From positions 1 through 52,523 of the forward strand of contig JAFSRD010000035.1 of the NCBI GenBank assembly GCA_017446265.1: a DNA stretch of 52,523 nucleotides, in the 5' to 3' direction. The notes beneath the pieces are model-generated. The model saw nothing but the letters and a program-made list of their open reading frames with translations, was not told the origin of the DNA and made no database searches. Position numbers and translations under genes: made by a program. This stretch comes from Treponema sp. (GTDB lineage: Bacteria; Spirochaetota; Spirochaetia; Treponematales; Treponemataceae). Numbering within the stretch: position 1 is the stretch's first letter; every line of letters starts with the position of its first letter. Positions 24,806 through 33,918 of this stretch are shown here, piece by piece.

Positions 24806-25807
24806 ATGAGCGCAACTATTTACGAAGTAGCAAAACGAGCAGGCGTATCGACAGCAACTGTTTCTCACGTATGCAATAAGTCCCACTATGTGAGCGAAGA
24901 ATTGCGTACAAAAGTGCTTGCCGCCATGAACGACTTGCATTATACGCCAAATAGCATTGCACGAGGGTTGCGAGGCGGCTCTATAAAATCAATTGGGCTT
25001 GTTGTTCCCGACTGCACAAATGCGTTTTTTGCAGAAATTGCGCGTGCTATTGACAGGATGTGTTTTTCGCTCGACTACAACATTATTTTGTGCAACACCG
25101 ACAACAATATCCGCCAACAGTCGTATTACATAGACATGCTCATTTCAAAACGTGTTGACGGCATTATTTTTATTTCCGCAAATGAATCTGCACGAGATAT
25201 TCAAAAATGTGCAGACATTTCAATTCCCGTAGTTATTGTAGACAGAGACATTGAACATGCGGCAGCCAGTACAATTGTTGTAAATAATGAGTATGGTGGC
25301 GCGCTTGCAGCAAATTATCTTGCTGACTGTGGATTTACAAAAATTGCCTGCATTTCTGGTCCGAAAAACATTTCATCGAGCAAACAGCGGCTTGCAGGTT
25401 TTTCTAATGCGCTTTTTGCACGCAACATTGCGTTGCCAGAGCAATATGTGTATACAGGCAATTTTCATTACAGCGGCGGATATAATGCGCTTACATATTT
25501 TCAAACGCTTAAAAATAAACCACAAGCTGTTTTTGCATGCAACGATATGATGGCTATCGGGTTTATTCATGCTGCATTGAGCCGCGGCATTGCTGTGCCG
25601 CGTGACGTTTCGGTTGTCGGGTTTGACAATATGGAGCTGTCTATGGTGCTTTCGCCGTTGTTGACGACAATTGCGCAACCAATTGATGAATTGGCAGAGC
25701 AGGCTGTTCGTCATGTTCTGGAAAAAATAAAAGGTGAACAACTGTCAATAAAACGTATTGTGCTCAATCCATATCTCATAGAGCGAGAAACATGCATAAA
25801 AAAATAG
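24806..25807 (+). CDS. rbsR: LacI-family regulator, probably of the ribose operon
   Basis: The 333-residue repressor has an N-terminal LacI helix-turn-helix (residues 3-50: TIYEVAKRAGVSTATVSHVCN) with hinge SIARGLRGG. A periplasmic-binding-protein-like effector domain follows (IGLVVPDCTNAFFAEIARAID; DGIIFISAN; VVGFDNMELS). It lies directly upstream of rbsD on the same strand, and a palindromic operator with a central CG sits in the rbs promoter region. It therefore most likely represses rbsDACB and responds to ribose. The start has no good Shine-Dalgarno sequence; it lies 16 nt after the SUMF1-like gene, so co-transcription is possible. The symbol is inferred from context. Confidence 0.82.
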   Translation: MSATIYEVAKRAGVSTATVSHVCNKSHYVSEELRTKVLAAMNDLHYTPNSIARGLRGGSIKSIGLVVPDCTNAFFAEIARAIDRMCFSLDYNIILCNTDNNIRQQSYYIDMLISKRVDGIIFISANESARDIQKCADISIPVVIVDRDIEHAAASTIVVNNEYGGALAANYLADCGFTKIACISGPKNISSSKQRLAGFSNALFARNIALPEQYVYTGNFHYSGGYNALTYFQTLKNKPQAVFACNDMMAIGFIHAALSRGIAVPRDVSVVGFDNMELSMVLSPLLTTIAQPIDELAEQAVRHVLEKIKGEQLSIKRIVLNPYLIERETCIKK

Positions 25808-25823
25808 TAACGTGATTTTTTGC

Positions 25824-25873
25824 TTGACAAACGAGGTGGCACGTAGTACCATTATAGGCAGTTAATCGATTAA
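25824..25873 (+). promoter_or_regulatory. rbsDACB promoter and LacI-type operator
   Basis: TTGACA (25824-25829), a 17-nt spacer and TACCAT (25847-25852) form the promoter. The perfect 12-bp palindrome TTAATCGATTAA (25862-25873), with the central CG typical of LacI-family operators, sits at about +3 to +14. A bound repressor there would block initiation. The rbsD start is 31 nt further on. Confidence 0.65.
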
Positions 25874-25904
25874 ATGGCTTATAAAGGCTGATTGGAGCCG
25901 TATT

Positions 25905-26300
25905 ATGAAGAAAATGGGGATTTTAAACAGCGACATTTCGCGCGTGCTGTCATACATGCGGCATACAGACACGTTGTGTATCGGCGATTGCGGATTGCCG
26001 TGTCCTGATGCTGTAGAACTGATTGACATTTCGCTTAAACAGGGCGCACCGTCATTTATCGAAACGCTCAGCGTTGTGCTTGACGACATGAAAGTAGAGC
26101 GCGCCTTTGTTGCATCAGAAATTCGCGAAAAAAATCCGCTCATACTGCAACAACTTGAGTCATTGTTGCATGGCATTCAAATTGATTTTGTGGATCATGC
26201 AGTTCTAAAAAAACAGACAGAATCGTGTAAAGCTGTTGTTCGCACGGGAGAAATTACGCCGTTTGCAAATATCATTTTGCAGTCAGCGTGCCTTTTCTAA
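25905..26300 (+). CDS. rbsD: D-ribose pyranase
   Basis: The 131-residue cytoplasmic enzyme interconverts the pyranose and furanose forms of ribose. Family residues are visible: MGILNSDISRVLSYMRHTDTL with the catalytic His near residue 20, DCGLPCPDAVELIDISLKQG, and the C-terminal VVRTGEITPFANIILQSA. Length is normal. TTGGAG precedes the start. It heads an rbsDACB order like that of enterobacteria, except that ribokinase is missing here and is instead encoded at 42-43 kb. Confidence 0.95.
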   Translation: MKKMGILNSDISRVLSYMRHTDTLCIGDCGLPCPDAVELIDISLKQGAPSFIETLSVVLDDMKVERAFVASEIREKNPLILQQLESLLHGIQIDFVDHAVLKKQTESCKAVVRTGEITPFANIILQSACLF

Positions 26301-26315
26301 TCAATAGGGTAAAAA

Positions 26316-27818
26316 ATGCATATAACGATGAAAGACATTTCAAAAAGTTTTGACGGCGTTCTTGTATTGGACAAAGCAAATCTTGTTGTTGCATCAGGCG
26401 AAGTGCATGCACTGCTTGGTGAAAACGGCGCAGGGAAATCTTCTCTTATGAAAGTGCTCACCGGTGTATATGCAAAAGATTCAGGAACTATTGAAATAGA
26501 TGGCAGGGACGTAAATTTTTCCCATCCAAAGCAGGCGGAAAAAAACGGCATCTACTTTGTTTACCAAGAGTTAAACAGCGTGCTGGATATGACAATTGAA
26601 GAAAATCTTTTTCTCGGACGCGAACAGATTGGCGCGTTCGGTGTTTTGCAGCAAAAAACGATGATGCAACAAACGCAAGAAGTACTTGATGCGCTCGACT
26701 TGCACTTGCATCCGCGAACATATTTACGCGACATGTCTGTGGGACAGCGACAGCTTGTTGAAATTGCAAAAGCGTTTCTTGTAAATGCAAAAACGATTAT
26801 TCTCGATGAGCCAACTGCCGCACTTACTGAAAACGAAACGGCAAAATTATTTTCAATCATTAAAGTGCTCCAGAAAAAAGGTGTGTCGTTTATCTATATT
26901 TCACACCGTATGGAAGAGATTTTTAAAATCTGCGACAGGGTGACTGTCATGCGCGACGGCAAATATATCGGTACTGCGGAAACAGCCGCTATTACATCGG
27001 AAGAACTTGTACGCATGATGATTGGGCGTGAACTTGGCAATTTATTTCAAAAGCAGACTGTTGCACAAGGTTCTGTTGCGCTCAAGGTGTCGCACTTGAC
27101 AAAAAACGGAATGTTCTTTGATGTGTCGTTTGAAGTTCACGAAGGAGAAATTCTTGGCGTTGCAGGGCTTATCGGTGCCGCCCGCTCAGAAATTATGAAA
27201 ACGATTTATGGCGCGTACCGTGCTGACTCTGGCAGCATTGCTATACACGGTGCACCAGTTCCGCTCAAACGCTACACTCCGCGTAAAGCACGCATGTACG
27301 GCATAGGATTTATTACCGAAGACAGAAAAGATGAAGGGCTTATGATAAACGAGTCAATTATGGCAAACCTCGATTTGACAAATTTTCCGCTCATTGCAAA
27401 TGCGCGCGGCATCATACAGACGAAGAGAGAAAAGAAACTTTCTGCGGATGCGATAGCAAAATTTAAAATAAGCTGCCGCAATAGAAATCACATCTGCAAT
27501 CATTTAAGCGGTGGCAATCAGCAAAAAGTTGTGTTTGCAAAATGGCTTTATGCAAATCCGCGCATCCTTATTCTTGACGAGCCGACGCGCGGTGTAGATG
27601 TCGGAGCAAAACAAGAAATCTACACGATTATGACAAACCTCGTAAAACAGGGCGTGGCAATAATCATGGTGTCGTCAGAACTGCCCGAAGTGCTTGGCAT
27701 GAGCGATCGCATTCTCGTTATTCGAGAGGGAAAAGTTGCAGGAATGCTTTTGCGAAGTGAAGCCACGCAGGAGAAAATCATGACGCTTGCAACAGGAGGG
27801 AAAGCACATGCGGAATAA
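26316..27818 (+). CDS. rbsA: Ribose ABC transporter, ATP-binding protein
   Basis: The 500-residue CUT2-type ATPase consists of two fused nucleotide-binding domains. The first (residues 1-235) has Walker A GENGAGKSS, signature MSVGQRQLVEIAKA and Walker B TIILDEPTAAL. The second (250-500) has a degenerate Walker A (GLIGAARSEIMKTIYG), the signature LSGGNQQKV and Walker B ILILDEPTRGVDVGAK. This asymmetry is normal for RbsA/MglA. It drives uptake through RbsC. The last codons overlap the rbsC start by 11 nt. Confidence 0.95.
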   Translation: MHITMKDISKSFDGVLVLDKANLVVASGEVHALLGENGAGKSSLMKVLTGVYAKDSGTIEIDGRDVNFSHPKQAEKNGIYFVYQELNSVLDMTIEENLFLGREQIGAFGVLQQKTMMQQTQEVLDALDLHLHPRTYLRDMSVGQRQLVEIAKAFLVNAKTIILDEPTAALTENETAKLFSIIKVLQKKGVSFIYISHRMEEIFKICDRVTVMRDGKYIGTAETAAITSEELVRMMIGRELGNLFQKQTVAQGSVALKVSHLTKNGMFFDVSFEVHEGEILGVAGLIGAARSEIMKTIYGAYRADSGSIAIHGAPVPLKRYTPRKARMYGIGFITEDRKDEGLMINESIMANLDLTNFPLIANARGIIQTKREKKLSADAIAKFKISCRNRNHICNHLSGGNQQKVVFAKWLYANPRILILDEPTRGVDVGAKQEIYTIMTNLVKQGVAIIMVSSELPEVLGMSDRILVIREGKVAGMLLRSEATQEKIMTLATGGKAHAE

Positions 27819-28749
27819 GCAAGAAATCATTATGAAATGCCAAGATTACGGCGCTCAAATTGCGCTTATTATTCTTGTTGTTGCCGTTAGCATTATCAGT
27901 CCAAAATTCAGAGATGTCCACAACATATTGCTGTTGCTGCGGCAGTCGTCAATAAATGGCCTTATTGCATTTGGCATGACATGCGTTATTCTTTCGGGCG
28001 GCATTGATTTATCTGTTGGCTCAACGCTTTGCTTTACCGCGCTCATATGCGCGAGCATGATTAAAAACGGCATTCCTGTGGTGCCGTCGTTTGCAACTGT
28101 TCTTGCCATGGGGCTTGCACTTGGTTTTTTAAATGGTCTTATGATTGTGAAAGGCAAGCTCCAGCCGTTTATTGCAACGCTTGTTTCAATGACAGCATAT
28201 CGCGGTGCAAGCATGATTTTTAGCAACGGGCGACCAATCTCTAATTTAAACGGCGGCACCATGCTTGATGCCATTGGCAAAGGCTCTTTGCTTGGCATTC
28301 CTTTTCCTGTGTGGATTTTATTAAGTCTCTTTGCTGTGTTTTATTTCATATTGCAACGTACTGTACTTGGGCGGATGATATATGCTACGGGAAGCAATTT
28401 TAAAGCGGCGGCCCTTGCGGGAATCAATATTGGTTTTGTTAAATTTTTCGTGTACGGGCTTTCAGGCGTTATGTCTGCCCTTGCAGGAATTATTCTTGTC
28501 TCTCGGCTTGGCAGCGCGCAACCGACAATGGGTTCTGGATATGAACTTGACGCCATCGCTTCTGTTGCGCTTGGCGGCACGAGCATGAATGGCGGACGTG
28601 GAAAAATTCTTGGAACGCTTACAGGCGTTTTGATAATTGCTACGCTCAACAACAGCATGAATATTCTCAGTATTTCTTCGTACTATCAACAAGTTGTAAA
28701 AGCCATAGTAATATTGCTCGCGGTCCTTTCTGACCGCAGGAAACAATAA
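27808..28749 (+). CDS. rbsC: Ribose ABC transporter, permease
   Basis: The 313-residue inner-membrane permease of the CUT2 family has about ten hydrophobic segments. Motifs include LLLLRQSSINGLIAFGMTCVILSGGIDLSVGS near residue 40 and the EAA-like loop AGINIGFVKFFVYGLSG. GYELDAIASVALGGTSMNGGRG lies near 250; this last is typical of RbsC. ATG 27808 has GGAGGGA upstream and lies inside the end of rbsA, so the two are coupled. Confidence 0.95.
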   Translation: MRNKQEIIMKCQDYGAQIALIILVVAVSIISPKFRDVHNILLLLRQSSINGLIAFGMTCVILSGGIDLSVGSTLCFTALICASMIKNGIPVVPSFATVLAMGLALGFLNGLMIVKGKLQPFIATLVSMTAYRGASMIFSNGRPISNLNGGTMLDAIGKGSLLGIPFPVWILLSLFAVFYFILQRTVLGRMIYATGSNFKAAALAGINIGFVKFFVYGLSGVMSALAGIILVSRLGSAQPTMGSGYELDAIASVALGGTSMNGGRGKILGTLTGVLIIATLNNSMNILSISSYYQQVVKAIVILLAVLSDRRKQ

Positions 28750-28776
28750 CAACAGATTTTCAAGGAGGTATTGAAA

Positions 28777-29661
28777 ATGAAAAAGATGTTGCTGCTTTGC
28801 ATGGTCGGTGCATTAGTTTTATTTGTCGGCTGCAAAAAAACTAATGCGTCCAGTACAAACGTAATCGGGCTTTCAGTGTCAACGCAAAACAATCCGTTCT
28901 TTGTGACACTTGTTGAAGGTGCGCAAAAAGAAGCTGCTGCACAAAACTGCGAACTTATTGTAGTTGACGCTGGTGACGACGTGGTGAAACAGACGAGCGA
29001 CATTGAAGACCTTGTGTCACGAAAAATTAAAGTGCTCATCGTAAACCCTGTTGATTCGTCAGCAATTGCCCCCGCTGTTGCCGACACAAAAAAAGCAGGC
29101 ATTCCCGTTATTGCGGTAGACCGTGCGGTAATCGGAGAAAGCGTTTCTTGCCAGATTGCATCAGATAATGTTGCCGGCGCAAAAATGGCTGGAGAATTTT
29201 TGCTCAGTCTTGTTGGTGAAAAAGCTGATATTGCAGAACTGCAAGGCGTGCCCGGCGCGTCTGCAACAATTGACCGCGGACAAGGATTTCATGAAGCAGT
29301 TGATGGGAAAGCGTCTGTTGTAGCAAGTTTGACAGCAAATTTCAATCGCGTAGAAGGCATGTCTGTTACTGAAAATATTTTGCAGGGCAACAGCAATATC
29401 AAAGGGATTTTTGCACACAATGATGAAATGGCGCTCGGCGCTGTGGAAGCGGCGGCATCCGCAGGAAGAAATATTGTCATAATAGGATTTGATGCAACAG
29501 ACGATGCGCTTGCAGCTGTGCAGGAAGGGCGCATGGCGGCAACAGTGGCGCAACAGCCTGCGGAAATGGGCAAAGTTTCTGTTCAAACAGCTGTTAAATT
29601 AATTAACGGTGAATCTGTTCCCGAATCGCTTCCTGTCATCGTTTCGCTTATAAAAAAATAA
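28777..29661 (+). CDS. rbsB: Ribose-binding lipoprotein
   Basis: The 294-residue type I periplasmic binding protein has a signal peptide ending in the lipobox LFVGC (Cys near residue 19) and is therefore membrane-anchored, unlike the soluble RbsB of E. coli. Sugar-pocket features are visible: STQNNPFFVTLVEGAQ, DDVVKQTSDIEDLVSRKIKVLIVNPVDSSAI, IPVIAVDRAV, and HNDEMALGAVEA followed by IIGFDATDDAL. AAGGAGG precedes ATG 28777. It is last in rbsDACB; a hairpin follows at 29677. Confidence 0.93.
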   Translation: MKKMLLLCMVGALVLFVGCKKTNASSTNVIGLSVSTQNNPFFVTLVEGAQKEAAAQNCELIVVDAGDDVVKQTSDIEDLVSRKIKVLIVNPVDSSAIAPAVADTKKAGIPVIAVDRAVIGESVSCQIASDNVAGAKMAGEFLLSLVGEKADIAELQGVPGASATIDRGQGFHEAVDGKASVVASLTANFNRVEGMSVTENILQGNSNIKGIFAHNDEMALGAVEAAASAGRNIVIIGFDATDDALAAVQEGRMAATVAQQPAEMGKVSVQTAVKLINGESVPESLPVIVSLIKK

Positions 29662-29676
29662 TTGTTAAGAAAAATG

Positions 29677-29707
29677 CTGCCGGTTCAGCAGTTGTGCGCA
29701 CCGGCAG
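29677..29707. terminator. Convergent terminator between rbsB and the GGDEF genes
   Basis: CTGCCGGT (29677-29684) pairs perfectly with ACCGGCAG (29700-29707) across a 15-nt loop. Read leftward, it is followed by a CATTTTT run, a reasonable terminator for the GGDEF genes. The rightward side lacks an immediate T-run but is T-rich ten nt later. Confidence 0.55.
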
Positions 29708-29710
29708 GCT

Positions 29711-31402
29711 TCATGCGTTTGTTTTTCGCATCTTGTACCGTTGTTTGCAGTCATACATCCGCTTGTCTGCCAGCAAGTATATCGTGTGCGGCGTGCCATC
29801 AGTTTGTTCGTGGCGAAAGGCGTATCCATATGCAACGCTGTGTTCTATATTCGGTTCACGCTTATTGAGCGAACTCAGACTGCTGCATATTTTTTTAAGA
29901 GACATATCAACACGGTTTTCAGTGACATCTTCTATAACAACAGCAAACTCATCGCCACCAACTCTGCAACAGTGTGCGTTGCTTGGAAAACTCGTTTTGA
30001 TTATTTTTGCGCAGTTGCGAATGAGTTTGTCGCCTGCGCTATGTCCAAAAGTGTCATTAACAAATTTTAGATTGTTCAAATCAAAACTCACGATGCAGTA
30101 ATCATTTTTTGAATTTTTCAACGACTCAGCAAGTTCGCTGTAAAATGTTCTGTTTGACAACCCTGTGAGTGCGTCTATATACGCAAGCCTTGTCAACGAC
30201 TTGAATTCTAGTCGGCGTGGACGCGATTCAAGCAAAAGCAACAAGTATATCATAAATCGTGTCAATACGAACAGCATGTTGCCCGCAGTGAAGATGAACA
30301 GCGAAACATTTGGCGGCGCAGCGTTGTCCCAAAAGCCATAGAGCAAGTAGAAAACAAGGGCAATTGTGCCGCACAGACAAAACAGTGTCGGTCCCGTCAT
30401 TTGCAATACAGTGACAATGCTCACGTTATGGCGACGTATATCGTCAATATCGTAGCCGACAAGCACGAGTGCTAAAATAATCCCTGTCAAGTAATATGCA
30501 AAACGATACTCCGTTATGTGCGCAATATTAAGAAAATGCAATGCAATCAGGGAAAATGAGATGAGCATGCTCATTCCCACTACAGTCCAAAACAGCTTTT
30601 TGTTGTATACCTTATGAATCTGCGCAATGAGCAAAAAAAACAGCGGCGATATCATAAAATACGTGATGTAATCAATCAACGTAACATATTGTATGTTGAA
30701 AAATAGCGGCAGCAGGCGGAACGTGCTCAATGTCCATATGCCAAGATTAAGCGAAATGACAGCGCTTATCACTTGCCCAAAAACTTCGGGAATTAACACG
30801 GAAAACAGCAAGGATGTAAAAAAGAAATAAATGCCGAACATGCACAGAAAAATGCCGCATACCAACGGAAACCAATTTTTGTGGAAAAAGGAAAATTGCA
30901 AGTCGAGGAAATCGCCAAAAAGCGGCGGCTCCAGTTTGACAACACCATTTTTCTCCGTGTAGTAGTAATCGATTGTTAATTTTTTTCCATGATAATTTTC
31001 GGGAATGCTGATATAATAATAATTTTTGCCAACAAAACGATGCTTTCTAAAATCTTCCATTGAGTATGCTTCAAGCAATTCATTGTCAACATACACGCAT
31101 ATTGCAAAATAATGCACATCTAAAAACAGCGTTGGACTTTCATAGTAGTCTTCAAAATTGAGTATATATTCCGTCGTTATTTTATCGCCATGATGAAGTT
31201 TGTGCGGAATTACTTTCGCAAGTTGTTTAAGTTCCAGGTCGTCATAGTAAACGCCGTCAAATGCAACGCGCCAGCCCGTTTTCATTGCAGCGATTGGTAC
31301 TTTCGGTGTGTACTGGAAAAGAATAACTGCAAACAACAGCAGCGCAACGAACGCGAAAACTGTTACGCCTACAATATGCAGCCTCCTGTGCCGTCCAATC
31401 AT
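29711..31402 (-). CDS. Membrane-bound diguanylate cyclase (GGDEF), copy 1
   Basis: A 563-residue protein with an N-terminal membrane anchor, an extracytoplasmic domain (about residues 35-175), a block of seven to eight hydrophobic helices (about 180-395), and a GGDEF domain (about 405-560). The layout resembles 7TMR-DISM receptors. The active-site motif RVGGDEFAVV is intact and ALTGLSNRTFY marks the domain start, so it should make cyclic di-GMP from two GTP. No RxxD inhibitory site stands five residues before GGDEF. ATG 31402 overlaps the upstream gene's stop (ATGA), so the two GGDEF genes form a coupled pair. The input signal is unknown. Confidence 0.88.
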   Translation of the reverse strand: MIGRHRRLHIVGVTVFAFVALLLFAVILFQYTPKVPIAAMKTGWRVAFDGVYYDDLELKQLAKVIPHKLHHGDKITTEYILNFEDYYESPTLFLDVHYFAICVYVDNELLEAYSMEDFRKHRFVGKNYYYISIPENYHGKKLTIDYYYTEKNGVVKLEPPLFGDFLDLQFSFFHKNWFPLVCGIFLCMFGIYFFFTSLLFSVLIPEVFGQVISAVISLNLGIWTLSTFRLLPLFFNIQYVTLIDYITYFMISPLFFLLIAQIHKVYNKKLFWTVVGMSMLISFSLIALHFLNIAHITEYRFAYYLTGIILALVLVGYDIDDIRRHNVSIVTVLQMTGPTLFCLCGTIALVFYLLYGFWDNAAPPNVSLFIFTAGNMLFVLTRFMIYLLLLLESRPRRLEFKSLTRLAYIDALTGLSNRTFYSELAESLKNSKNDYCIVSFDLNNLKFVNDTFGHSAGDKLIRNCAKIIKTSFPSNAHCCRVGGDEFAVVIEDVTENRVDMSLKKICSSLSSLNKREPNIEHSVAYGYAFRHEQTDGTPHTIYLLADKRMYDCKQRYKMRKTNA

Positions 31403-33135
31403 TGCATTGCTCCGCGTTTTTTATGACGCTCTTTTTTCATGTCGTACATTCGTTTATCTGCAAGCATGTAAATGTCGTAAACTCGCTGACCATATTGTGT
31501 TTCCGTACTTTTTGCACATCCATATGACACGCCGTATTTAAAAAGTTTCTCGTCTTTGTTCATGCTTTTAAGCGTTTTTTCCAACTCGTGCAACAGGTCA
31601 TCGACAAAAGAACATTGTTCATCGGTGAGAATGACAATGAACTCATCGCCGCCCATTCTGCCAACGAGCAGTGCGTCAGCAAAGCAATTTCGCAATGCGG
31701 AGGCAAACGTTTGAATCATGCGGTCGCCTTCAATGTGTCCAAATTGGTCGTTGATTTTTTTCAAGTTGTCTAAATCAAAACTTACTAGCGTAAAAAGTTT
31801 TTTGTCTACACCAAGTTGCCGCATAACATGTTCGCATTTTGTGCGGTTAGCTAAATCTGTTAGCCGGTCTGAATATGCGAGCTGCGACAAGTATTGTCTC
31901 GTTGCCTCCGCGCGAAGCGCACAGACGTTGTGCAAAAAATAGTGAAGCACAAGACATATTGAAAAAATAATTGACCCGATTATCATCCAAGAAAGAGACG
32001 TATAGCTTTCTTTACCGCTTATAAAACGGGCATATACAAGCATTATCTCGTTGATGAATCCGCAGCAAACAAAAATAATAAATCCATACGAGAGAAATTT
32101 GTCTGCCGTCTCTTCGAGAATGTTTGTATTTCGTCTTCTGCGCCGAGTAGGATTTTTTATTACATTGACAACAATTGGAACGGCTTCAGCAATAATAATC
32201 ACAAACAATATAAATAAAAATTGCGTTATGTGCATGATATTGAACAAGTGAAGCGTCAACACAACAAAGACAAATGCCAAATTGACAAGTGCAAATTTGC
32301 CGTAAAGCCGCTGTCGCCTTCCGCCAAGCGATGTAAAAAAACCTGCAATAGCGCATGGCAGCAAATAAAGCGATATATATTCAATCATTGTATTTACTGT
32401 TGAAAACTCTGTAAATAAATCAAAGGTGTTATAAAATGCAAGAATATATATGCCGAGCGTCATCGTAATAAATGCACTGAAAAGAGGGCTTGTGTTTGTA
32501 CTGCCAGCGATCAAGATGTATGGTATCCACAACAACTGAAACAAACCGAAAATAAAAAGAAAGGTGCCGATAAAAAATGGCAAACGGCGTTTCTCTAAGA
32601 ACAGATTGAATAAATCTTTCTCGTTGCCAAAATGAAATGGACCTAATCCAGAAAACGCTATAGGCTCTGTGGAAACCAATTCAATGCGCATGGTTTTGCC
32701 TGCATAATCAGCTGGCAGCGGTACATAGCAAATCGTACGCGGCAGCATTCGTGATTCAGCATATAAATCCATTCCGAAAGAATACATAGGCTCATCGTTT
32801 ATGGCAATGTTTACTGTTGATTGAAATGTGTGAAACGAAAGACTTGCTGATGGAATTGCAGACAAAGGAAGCTTGCGTTCAAGTATGAATTTTTCCTGTT
32901 TGTTGACGACCCCTGTGTTGATTTCAGAAAGCATTGTCTGCTCCAGCACATGGTCGTTTTGTACAACGCGCCAACCGTCATCAAGGATAGTAATCGGGTA
33001 TGCTCTTGCATGATATATATGAATGCCGCTTGCGTAGATGCCCAAAAGCACAATTATAACGATAGTTGCTGTAAGCGTATAAAAAATAATATTTGTTATA
33101 AAAATATTATTCCCTTGTTTTGTTTTCATCGCCAT
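31399..33135 (-). CDS. Membrane-bound diguanylate cyclase (GGDEF), copy 2
   Basis: The 578-residue paralogue of the downstream gene has the same layout: N-terminal helix (IIFYTLTATIVIIVLLGIYASG), extracytoplasmic segment with sequences such as GWRVV and FILERKLPLSAIP, seven or eight membrane helices, then GGDEF with intact RMGGDEFIVIL. DRLTDLANRTK marks the catalytic domain start. No RxxD I-site is visible. The start could be ATG 33135 or 33129; neither has a clear Shine-Dalgarno sequence. The two genes probably arose by tandem duplication. The domains diverge most in the sensor part, suggesting different inputs feeding the same second messenger. Confidence 0.88.
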   Translation of the reverse strand: MAMKTKQGNNIFITNIIFYTLTATIVIIVLLGIYASGIHIYHARAYPITILDDGWRVVQNDHVLEQTMLSEINTGVVNKQEKFILERKLPLSAIPSASLSFHTFQSTVNIAINDEPMYSFGMDLYAESRMLPRTICYVPLPADYAGKTMRIELVSTEPIAFSGLGPFHFGNEKDLFNLFLEKRRLPFFIGTFLFIFGLFQLLWIPYILIAGSTNTSPLFSAFITMTLGIYILAFYNTFDLFTEFSTVNTMIEYISLYLLPCAIAGFFTSLGGRRQRLYGKFALVNLAFVFVVLTLHLFNIMHITQFLFILFVIIIAEAVPIVVNVIKNPTRRRRRNTNILEETADKFLSYGFIIFVCCGFINEIMLVYARFISGKESYTSLSWMIIGSIIFSICLVLHYFLHNVCALRAEATRQYLSQLAYSDRLTDLANRTKCEHVMRQLGVDKKLFTLVSFDLDNLKKINDQFGHIEGDRMIQTFASALRNCFADALLVGRMGGDEFIVILTDEQCSFVDDLLHELEKTLKSMNKDEKLFKYGVSYGCAKSTETQYGQRVYDIYMLADKRMYDMKKERHKKRGAMQ

Positions 33136-33163
33136 TAACTCTATCGGATTGTTGTTCTGTATT

Positions 33164-33760
33164 TTACGTTATTGCACTTACAATAATCGACGTGCATATA
33201 TTCATGTCGATTGCACTGCTCTTTAAACATAAATCGTAATTTTTTACGTCTCCCCATATGTGATCGGTGTTGTACTTGTAGTACAACTTACGCTGCTTGT
33301 CTTTGTCACGCAGAAATTTTCGCATGTCGGACGCGTCAACTTTGTAGATTTCTTTTGCTCTATGAACGCGATAGTCTATATCTGCATAGATGAACACATG
33401 GAAACAGTCCGTGCGGTCGCGCAGCACGTAATCTGCGCATCGCCCGACAATGACGCACGGACATTCGTCTGCAATTTCGCGTATGATGTTGTATTGCATA
33501 ACATAGAGTTTGTCGAACACAGATTGCCCCGCAGAAAATCCGCTGAATCCAGAATGTGCGTTGTACACAAGATGCTGACCGGCAGATGCGTGCTCGCCGC
33601 GCTCTTCAATGAATTCTTTTGAAAGCCCGCTTTTTTCTGCAATCTTTTCTATGAGTTCGCGATCATAAAATTTCCAACCGAGTTTTTCTGCAACATACTG
33701 CGCAATAACACGTCCGCCGCTCCCAAATTGCCTGCTGACAGTGATTATTCTTGTTGCCAT
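33164..33760 (-). CDS. Cytidylate-kinase-like family protein
   Basis: The 198-residue P-loop nucleotide kinase belongs to the family annotated as cytidylate kinase-like. The P-loop is TVSRQFGSGGRVIAQ near residue 8. FYDRELIEKIAEKSGL follows, then CVIVGRCADYVLRD near residue 105 and DKDKQRKLYYKYNTDHIWGD near 152. These differ from standard Cmk, so the physiological substrate is uncertain. GGGGGG precedes ATG 33760. It ends 28 nt upstream of the GGDEF pair in the same direction, so all three may be one operon. Confidence 0.82.
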   Translation of the reverse strand: MATRIITVSRQFGSGGRVIAQYVAEKLGWKFYDRELIEKIAEKSGLSKEFIEERGEHASAGQHLVYNAHSGFSGFSAGQSVFDKLYVMQYNIIREIADECPCVIVGRCADYVLRDRTDCFHVFIYADIDYRVHRAKEIYKVDASDMRKFLRDKDKQRKLYYKYNTDHIWGDVKNYDLCLKSSAIDMNICTSIIVSAIT

Positions 33761-33883
33761 ACGCCCCCCTGTGTTTCCCTATATTATGGATATAAGTATA
33801 TTATATTTTAATAATTTATGCAAATGCACTGTCATTGTTGTATTGCGCAGACACAGTCCGTTGCAGCATGCTGCCGTGCACCG

Positions 33884-33912
33884 TTGCGCCTTTTTTGTTT
33901 CTCTTATATGAT
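33884..33912 (+). promoter_or_regulatory. ettA promoter, leaderless arrangement
   Basis: TTGCGC (33884-33889), a 17-nt spacer and TATGAT (33907-33912) are followed after 6 nt by ATG 33919, which places the predicted transcription start on the start codon. Confidence 0.55.
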
Positions 33913-33918
33913 AGCCGT

